From JAYZQT01 sp964412235 (GTDB taxonomy: Bacteria; Pseudomonadota; Alphaproteobacteria; MPNO01; UBA830): DNA of 19,785 nt. The DNA lies in contig CAYPNT010000053.1 in NCBI GenBank assembly GCA_964412235.1, positions 1 through 19,785 of the forward strand, written 5' to 3'. This document shows, one piece after another, positions 15,481 to 19,785 of this stretch (the first letter of the stretch is position 1; each line of letters begins with the position of its first letter). The position numbers and the translations under genes are program-made. The notes under the pieces are model-generated. The model saw only the letters and a list, made by a program, of their open reading frames with translations. It was not told the origin of the DNA and did no database searches.

Positions 15481-16161
15481 CTACCGGCTGACTTGCTGCT
15501 CTTGCAGCCGCTTATCTTGCGCCATCGGATCGTGACCTAGTATCTCGCCTTTGAACACCCAAACCTTTACCCCGCACGCACCGTAAGTAGTTTGGCCAGT
15601 AGCAATCCCATAATCGACATCCGCCCTCAGTGTATGTAACGGCACACGACCTTCCCTATACCACTCCGTTCGTGCTATCTCTGCGCCCCCTAGGCGGCCT
15701 GCACAATTTATCCGAATACCTTCCGCACCGAGCCGCATAGCAGACTGTACCGCGCGCTTCATAGCACGTCTAAAAGCAACCCGGCGCTCGAGCTGCTGAG
15801 CAATGTTCTCAGCAACAAGTTTAGCATCAATTTCCGGTTTGCGTATTTCTACGATATTGAGGTGGACCTCACTATTGGTCATATCACCTAGTTCCTTTCG
15901 GAGCCGCTCAATGTCAGCACCCTTCTTACCTATTACAACTCCTGGACGAGCTGAATGAATAGTTACCCGCGCCTTTTTCGCTGGCCGTTCGATCACGACA
16001 CGACTAACACCTGCTTGAGACAATCTATTAAACAAATGATCTCGCAGTACTATATCTTCGTGCAATAGACCCGCATAATTCTCATCATTAGCATACCAAC
16101 GAGAATCCCACGTCCGATTTATACCCAAACGAAGCCCTATCGGGTTTACTTTTTGGCCCAT
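15481..16161 (-). CDS. rpsC: 30S ribosomal protein S3
   Basis: S3 lines the mRNA entry channel of the 30S subunit and contributes to ribosomal helicase activity. The 226-residue product begins GQKVNPIGLRLGINRTWDSRWYA, typical of the family. It contains a type II KH RNA-binding domain with the GxxG loop as VVIGKKGADIERLR. The C-terminal domain is marked by GIRINCAGRLGGAEIARTEWYREGRVPLHTLRADVDYG-like sequence (core motif GRLGGAEIARTEW). It overlaps rplV by one base and is followed by rplP after 23 bases. Confidence 0.98.
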   Translation of the reverse strand: MGQKVNPIGLRLGINRTWDSRWYANDENYAGLLHEDIVLRDHLFNRLSQAGVSRVVIERPAKKARVTIHSARPGVVIGKKGADIERLRKELGDMTNSEVHLNIVEIRKPEIDAKLVAENIAQQLERRVAFRRAMKRAVQSAMRLGAEGIRINCAGRLGGAEIARTEWYREGRVPLHTLRADVDYGIATGQTTYGACGVKVWVFKGEILGHDPMAQDKRLQEQQVSR

Positions 16162-16541
16162 CAGGTCTGTTCCTCCAATTCGCGTACCACAACTGTCAAG
16201 TTACTAAATGGTTTATGTATCCGACCAACACGACCACGTGCGCGCGCTTTAAAACGTTTCATAACGAATGCCCTACCTACTGTGGCCTCCGAAACAATTA
16301 GGCGATCAACATCAAGCTGATGGTTGTTTTCTGCGTTAGCGATAGCGGCCTCTAGAACAGTTTTCACCGTACCTGCAATTCGCTTGCGCGAAAAACTCAA
16401 TTCAGCAAGTGCTGTTTCAGCAGGCATACCACGAATTGACTGAGCCACTAGATTGAGTTTTTGCGGACTAATACGAATAGTTTTGGCAAAAGCTTTCGCT
16501 TCATTGTCAGCCAGACCACGCGGATTGGAGGACTTACCCAT
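16161..16541 (-). CDS. rplV: 50S ribosomal protein L22
   Basis: L22 spans domains of 23S rRNA, and its beta hairpin lines the exit tunnel; changes in that hairpin are a known route to macrolide resistance. The product has 126 residues. RISPQKLNLVAQSIRGM follows the N-terminal region, and the hairpin segment is FVMKRFKARARGRVGRIHKPFSNLTVVV near the C-terminus (core motif RARGRVGRI). The start ATG follows an AAGAGGG site that lies within the end of rpsS, 3 bases away. The TGA stop shares one base with the rpsC start (TGATG), so S3 synthesis is probably coupled to L22. Confidence 0.97.
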   Translation of the reverse strand: MGKSSNPRGLADNEAKAFAKTIRISPQKLNLVAQSIRGMPAETALAELSFSRKRIAGTVKTVLEAAIANAENNHQLDVDRLIVSEATVGRAFVMKRFKARARGRVGRIHKPFSNLTVVVRELEEQT

Positions 16542-16544
16542 AGA

Positions 16545-16823
16545 TCAAACCCTCTTAGCCCTTTTATCCGAAGCGTGACCCAAATAAGTACGCGTAACTG
16601 CAAATTCACCGAACTTATGGCCCACCATATTTTCTGTGACCAGAACCGGTATATGTTTGTGTCCGTTATGAACCCCAAACGTTAAGCCAACAAACTGGGG
16701 TAATATCGTTGAACGTCGCGACCATGTTTTGATCACATCGTTCCTCCCCGAGGCACGGCTTTCCTCTGCTTTTTTTAGAAGGTAACCATCAACAAACGGA
16801 CCTTTCCACACTGATCGTGCCAA
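16545..16823 (-). CDS. rpsS: 30S ribosomal protein S19 (TTG start)
   Basis: S19 is a 30S head protein that pairs with S13 and contacts the A-site finger. The 92-residue product has the usual length. It begins ARSVWKGPFVDGYLLKK and contains the signature HNGKKHIP-like segment HNGHKHIPVLVTENMVGHKFGEF. The initiation codon is TTG (plus-strand bases 16821-16823 are caa). An AGGGAG ribosome binding site lies 7 bases upstream, inside the 15-base gap after the rplB TAG. No ATG or GTG is available at the right place, and the conserved N-terminus begins directly after the TTG. Confidence 0.97.
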   Translation of the reverse strand: MARSVWKGPFVDGYLLKKAEESRASGRNDVIKTWSRRSTILPQFVGLTFGVHNGHKHIPVLVTENMVGHKFGEFAVTRTYLGHASDKRAKRV

Positions 16824-16838
16824 TTTGGTTCTCCCTTC

Positions 16839-17666
16839 CTATTTCTTTCGCCGGCGTCGCATAATTAACTCATCAGACTTTTTCTTACGCCGGGTCCGGG
16901 CTCCCTTTGTTGGTTTGCCCCAAGGAGAAACTGGATGCCTACCTCCGGACGTTCTACCCTCTCCACCACCGTGTGGGTGATCAACCGGGTTCATAGCCAC
17001 ACCACGCACCTGAGGCCGTTTTCCGAGCCACCTATTCCGTCCTGCCTTCGACAAATTAATATTCTGATTATCAGAGTTAGAGACTGCCCCGATGGTTGCA
17101 AGACATTTTGCGGGAGCCATACGCAACTCACCCGATGTTAAACGGAGTTGAGCGTACCCAGAATCTTTTCCAATCAACTGAACGTAGGTCCCCGCCGCCC
17201 GAGCCATTTGGCCCCCACGACCAGGTTTAAGCTCTACATTATGTATTATTGTACCAACTGGCATGTTCTCCATTGGCATCGCATTACCCGGTTTGATGTC
17301 CGCCCTTCTAGCCGCAATAACTGTGTCGCCCTTTTGTAGTCGTTGCGGGGCTAGGATATACGCTTCGTCTCCGTCGTCATATTTAAGAAGCGCTATGAAT
17401 GCAGACCGGTTAGGGTCGTATTCAATCCGCTGTACTCTTGCCGAAACATCAAATTTGGCTCTTTTGAAGTCGATCATTCGGTAAAGTCGCTTATGACCTC
17501 CTCCGCGCCTCCTTGATGTCACACGGCCTTTATTGTTACGTCCCCCCGATTTGATCAAGCCTTGGGTTAAAGACTTAACAGGTCGACCATTCCAAAGTTG
17601 CGAACGATCTACGAGAACCAAACCTCGCATGGCCGGGGTATTAGGTTTGTATTTTTTTAGCGCCAT
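16839..17666 (-). CDS. rplB: 50S ribosomal protein L2
   Basis: L2 is a core 23S rRNA protein needed for subunit association and peptidyl transferase activity. The 275 residues match the family. The N-terminal RNA-binding domain is seen in GGRNNKGRVTSRRRGGGHKR (residues 41-60), and the C-terminal signature VDHPHGGGEG is at 228-237, with the conserved His-Pro-His close to the catalytic centre. The end is strongly basic (RRRRKK). It lies 4 bases after rplW and 15 bases before the rpsS start, in the normal S10 operon order. Confidence 0.98.
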   Translation of the reverse strand: MALKKYKPNTPAMRGLVLVDRSQLWNGRPVKSLTQGLIKSGGRNNKGRVTSRRRGGGHKRLYRMIDFKRAKFDVSARVQRIEYDPNRSAFIALLKYDDGDEAYILAPQRLQKGDTVIAARRADIKPGNAMPMENMPVGTIIHNVELKPGRGGQMARAAGTYVQLIGKDSGYAQLRLTSGELRMAPAKCLATIGAVSNSDNQNINLSKAGRNRWLGKRPQVRGVAMNPVDHPHGGGEGRTSGGRHPVSPWGKPTKGARTRRKKKSDELIMRRRRKK

Positions 17667-17670
17667 CTAT

Positions 17671-17994
17671 CTAAATTCCTGTAGCAACGTCGATCGATTG
17701 ACCGTCTTCCAAGGTCACAATTGCTTTCTTATAATCTGGTCTCTTTCCTGGCACGCCACGGAATCGCTTTCTTTTCCCTTGTTGCCGAAGCGTGTTCACA
17801 GCTTTCACTTTTACATTAAACAATTCTTCAACAGCTGCGCGAATAGCAAACTTATTAGCATTAACAGGGACACGAAAGGTAACCTGATTATTCTCCGACC
17901 CCAATGTGGCTTTTTCTGTGATCACTGGAAACAAAATTACATCACAAGCCGCAACCTGGTTTATTTTTAACGAACGGCGGTACTTCCAACTCAT
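17671..17994 (-). CDS. rplW: 50S ribosomal protein L23
   Basis: L23 lies beside the exit of the nascent-chain tunnel and is the docking site for trigger factor and SRP. The product has 107 residues. The family is identified by VILFPVITEKATL near residues 19-31 and the basic segment QGKRKRFRGVPGKRPDYKKAIVTL (split in the family as the rRNA-binding loop plus beta strand). The first 17 residues or so, rich in Arg and Lys, extend beyond the usual start. The ATG at 17994 overlaps the rplD stop by 4 bases and no in-frame Met lies further in before the conserved core, so this start is kept. Confidence 0.96.
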   Translation of the reverse strand: MSWKYRRSLKINQVAACDVILFPVITEKATLGSENNQVTFRVPVNANKFAIRAAVEELFNVKVKAVNTLRQQGKRKRFRGVPGKRPDYKKAIVTLEDGQSIDVATGI

Positions 17995-18611
17995 GACAAC
18001 CGCTCCTGCAAATGTTCTGCCGCGTCTTTGGTTAGAAGCAAAAGATCGCGAAGCAGTATATTATATACGTTGGCCCCTTGCTGAGGCAGAACATCAACGT
18101 GAGCGATGTTCGCTGCCGCGCGTGCTAAATTAGAATCCACTTTGGGACCCGTCACTATCAATGCATTTGACCACCCATGTGTATCCAATATAGATGCAAA
18201 ATTCTTCGTTTTCGGGGTGTTGAGTTTCGCCTCATCTATTATAATCAGTTTACCATTTTTCTGTTTACTAGACAGTGCAGCCCTTAACGCCATCTGTCGT
18301 ACCTTTTTCGGCAAACGGTGGCTATGATTTCGAACCTGCGGGCCGAAAATCGTCGCGCCACCACGAAACTGTGCGGCACGAACTGTCCCCGCCCGAGCTC
18401 GACCAGTGCCCTTCTGACGCCAGGGTTTGGCGGTAGTCCCACGTATCTCACTTACCGTTTTAGTTTTATGGTTTCCACTTCGCCGTCTAGCCAGTTGCCA
18501 GTTTACTGTACGAGAAATAATGTCTTTTCGTACCTCTACACCAAAGACGCCATCTGACAGGTCTATTTGACCGACCTTTTTATTATCGAGCGTGACAATT
18601 TCACACTTCAT
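17991..18611 (-). CDS. rplD: 50S ribosomal protein L4
   Basis: L4 binds 23S rRNA and sends an extended loop into the polypeptide exit tunnel. In enterobacteria it also represses the S10 operon, but the leader needed for that is not visible here. The 206 residues match the usual length. The basic loop is recognised by TAKPWRQKGTGRARAG followed by FRGGATIFGP, the most conserved part of the family. The gene begins 6 bases after the rplC stop. Its TGA stop overlaps the rplW start by 4 bases (ATGA), which implies translational coupling with L23. Confidence 0.98.
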   Translation of the reverse strand: MKCEIVTLDNKKVGQIDLSDGVFGVEVRKDIISRTVNWQLARRRSGNHKTKTVSEIRGTTAKPWRQKGTGRARAGTVRAAQFRGGATIFGPQVRNHSHRLPKKVRQMALRAALSSKQKNGKLIIIDEAKLNTPKTKNFASILDTHGWSNALIVTGPKVDSNLARAAANIAHVDVLPQQGANVYNILLRDLLLLTKDAAEHLQERLS

Positions 18612-18617
18612 AACTCG

Positions 18618-19397
18618 CTATTCCTCTGCGTCCGTACCGGTAGTCTCTTCCACCGGTATATTTTCATCTCTTACTTCTTCTTGTCTTGCCGCATCCACTG
18701 GTTTGTCTGGACTTTCTGCAGTGACCGGCCTAATGCTCCCAGGAATTGGTGCATTTTCGGGAATTGCGCTTTTAACCGCATCTGAAATTTCGACCCATGC
18801 CCCCTTGTGACCAGGCACACTTCCACTAACTAAAATTATCCCTTCTTCAGCGTCGGTTCTAACAACCGAAAGATTTTGAACCGTAACCCGTTCGGCTCCC
18901 ATATGGCCCGCCATTTTCTTACCCTTGAAAACTTTTCCAGGGTCTTGGCTATTGCCTGTAGAACCATGACTTCTATGGCTTATTGATACTCCATGTGACG
19001 CCTCAAGACCGCGAAAATTATGGCGCTTCATACCACCAGCAAAACCTTTGCCAATAGAGGTGCCCGCAACATCAACACGCTGTCCAACAACAAAGTGATC
19101 CGCAGTAAGTTCATCGCCTACATTCAAGATAGCTTCTTCAGTAACCAGAAACTCTACTAACTTCTTTTTAGGTTCTATTTTTGATCGCGCAAAATGGCCG
19201 CGCATTGGTTTATTAACGTTCCTCACCTTCGCGGTTCCAGCACCAAGTTGAACAGCAACATAGCCGTTTCTTTCCCTTGACTGCACATCGATAACCTGAC
19301 AACCCTCAACCTTTAAGACAGTGACTGGAACATGCTCGCCATTTTCTGCGAACACGCGGGTCATTCCCATTTTTTGTGCAATCAAACCTGAACGCAT
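18618..19397 (-). CDS. rplC: 50S ribosomal protein L3
   Basis: L3 is an early-binding 23S rRNA protein whose loop reaches toward the peptidyl transferase centre. The N-terminus RSGLIAQKMGMTRVF and the core motif SQDPGKVFKGKKMAGHMG are family hallmarks. The Gln in SQDPG aligns with E. coli Gln150, which PrmB methylates. Two ATG codons stand in tandem (19400 and 19397). I chose the second because the AGGA ribosome binding site lies 7 bases from it and only 4 from the first, and because alphaproteobacterial L3 usually begins Met-Arg. The product is about 259 residues, longer than the 209 of E. coli, because of a roughly 40-residue acidic C-terminal tail that ends in DAEE. Confidence 0.97.
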   Translation of the reverse strand: MRSGLIAQKMGMTRVFAENGEHVPVTVLKVEGCQVIDVQSRERNGYVAVQLGAGTAKVRNVNKPMRGHFARSKIEPKKKLVEFLVTEEAILNVGDELTADHFVVGQRVDVAGTSIGKGFAGGMKRHNFRGLEASHGVSISHRSHGSTGNSQDPGKVFKGKKMAGHMGAERVTVQNLSVVRTDAEEGIILVSGSVPGHKGAWVEISDAVKSAIPENAPIPGSIRPVTAESPDKPVDAARQEEVRDENIPVEETTGTDAEE

Positions 19398-19406
19398 CAT
19401 TTTTTC

Positions 19407-19715
19407 CTAAAGCTTAATCTCGACGTCGACCCCAGCAGCAAGGTCAAGTTTCATAAGAGCATCCACCGTCTGCGGAGTGGGGTCAATAATGTCAAGCAAA
19501 CGTTTGTGGGTTCGCATTTCAAACTGCTCCCGCGACTTTTTATCAACGTGAGGCGAACGCAAAACTGTGTATTTTTCAATTTTTGTAGGCAGAGGAATAG
19601 GACCCCGCACTTCCGCACCCGTACGTTTTGCAGTACTAACTATTTCCCCTGTCGAGGTGTCTAAAACGCGATGATCAAATGCCTTTAGCCGGATGCGGAT
19701 ATTCTGATTTTCCAT
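19407..19715 (-). CDS. rpsJ: 30S ribosomal protein S10
   Basis: S10 is a head protein of the 30S subunit and, as NusE, also a partner of NusB and NusG in transcription antitermination and coupling. The 102-residue product has the normal family length. Diagnostic stretches are GPIPLPT at residues 38-44, which begins the long loop, and SPHVDKKSREQFE at 54-66. The ATG start follows a purine-rich GGGGGTGAGG tract. It is the first gene of the S10 block, 35 bases after tuf and 6 bases before rplC. No S10-leader hairpin of the E. coli kind (the L4 target) can fit in this gap, so expression probably continues from the tuf transcript (inference). Confidence 0.98.
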   Translation of the reverse strand: MENQNIRIRLKAFDHRVLDTSTGEIVSTAKRTGAEVRGPIPLPTKIEKYTVLRSPHVDKKSREQFEMRTHKRLLDIIDPTPQTVDALMKLDLAAGVDVEIKL

Positions 19716-19750
19716 TACCTCACCCCCTTATCCTATTTCGACGCTTCGTT

Positions 19751-19785
19751 TTAATCTGCAATGGAGGCAACAACGCCTGCGCCAA
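19751..19785 (-). CDS. tuf: Elongation factor Tu, 3' end only (partial)
   Basis: The last eleven complete codons before a TAA stop (19751-19753) read GAGVVASIAD on the minus strand, following two bases of an incomplete codon. This matches the C-terminal end of EF-Tu, the GTPase that brings aminoacyl-tRNA to the ribosome; the family usually ends in GAGVV(A/T)xI plus one or two residues. The gene runs off the right edge. A tuf gene just upstream of rpsJ is the classical str-to-S10 junction, which supports the call although only a few codons are visible. The 35 bases to the rpsJ start show no hairpin or promoter. Confidence 0.85.
   Translation of the reverse strand, partial: GAGVVASIAD

Noticed and set aside
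1..19785. Search for an undescribed system such as a defence island, mobile element, CRISPR array or novel gene cluster
   Set aside because: Apart from 1-275 nearly every base lies in a recognised housekeeping gene with normal length and motifs. There are no direct repeats, integrase or transposase genes, tRNA-linked sites or composition breaks visible by eye.

Overview
The window is a stretch of conserved bacterial core chromosome, and every gene I can support lies on the minus strand. Read in the direction of transcription (high to low coordinates) it holds the last codons of an EF-Tu gene, the S10 operon (rpsJ to rpsQ), the spc operon (rplN to secY and adk), the alpha operon (rpsM, rpsK, rpoA, rplQ) and a six-gene tail: DegP/HtrA protease, RarA ATPase, CrcB/FluC fluoride channel, RluC-type pseudouridine synthase, HAD phosphatase and ATP12 chaperone. 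The host is most likely an alphaproteobacterium. The reasons are the ATP12 gene (bacterial copies occur mainly in this class), the order rplQ-degP-rarA-crcB-rluC-HAD-ATP12, adk placed between secY and rpsM without rpmJ (L36), the four-cysteine zinc LID of adenylate kinase and the zinc-free S14. Base composition looks moderate rather than GC-rich, so this is not one of the very GC-rich genera. I cannot name a genus.

Layout. 19751-19785: 3' end of tuf. 19715-14575: rpsJ, rplC, rplD, rplW, rplB, rpsS, rplV, rpsC, rplP, rpmC, rpsQ. 14548-8289: rplN, rplX, rplE, rpsN, rpsH, rplF, rplR, rpsE, rpmD, rplO, secY, adk. A gap of about 107 bases at 8182-8288 carries a near-consensus sigma70-type promoter. 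8181-5839: rpsM, rpsK, rpoA, rplQ, then a strong GC-rich intrinsic terminator. 5743-276: degP, rarA, crcB, rluC-like, HAD, ATP12, packed with 4-base overlaps or very short gaps. 1-275 holds no gene I can support.

How the genes work together. The first three blocks make ribosomal proteins of both subunits, the RNA polymerase alpha subunit, the SecY translocon channel and adenylate kinase. Their tight packing (shared ATGA or TGATG junctions, Shine-Dalgarno sequences placed on the stop codon of the gene before) predicts strong translational coupling. The tail genes deal with envelope protein quality, stalled replication forks, fluoride export, 23S rRNA modification, phosphate ester hydrolysis and F1 ATP synthase assembly. 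They look like a co-transcribed housekeeping group, not one pathway.

I found no mobile element, CRISPR array, tRNA, rRNA, toxin-antitoxin pair, defence gene or unknown gene cluster. This is an ordinary region. The points worth a second look are small: the internal promoter before rpsM, the rplQ terminator and what it implies for degP, a TTG start for rpsS, a hairpin next to the rpoA ribosome binding site, and several start-codon corrections.
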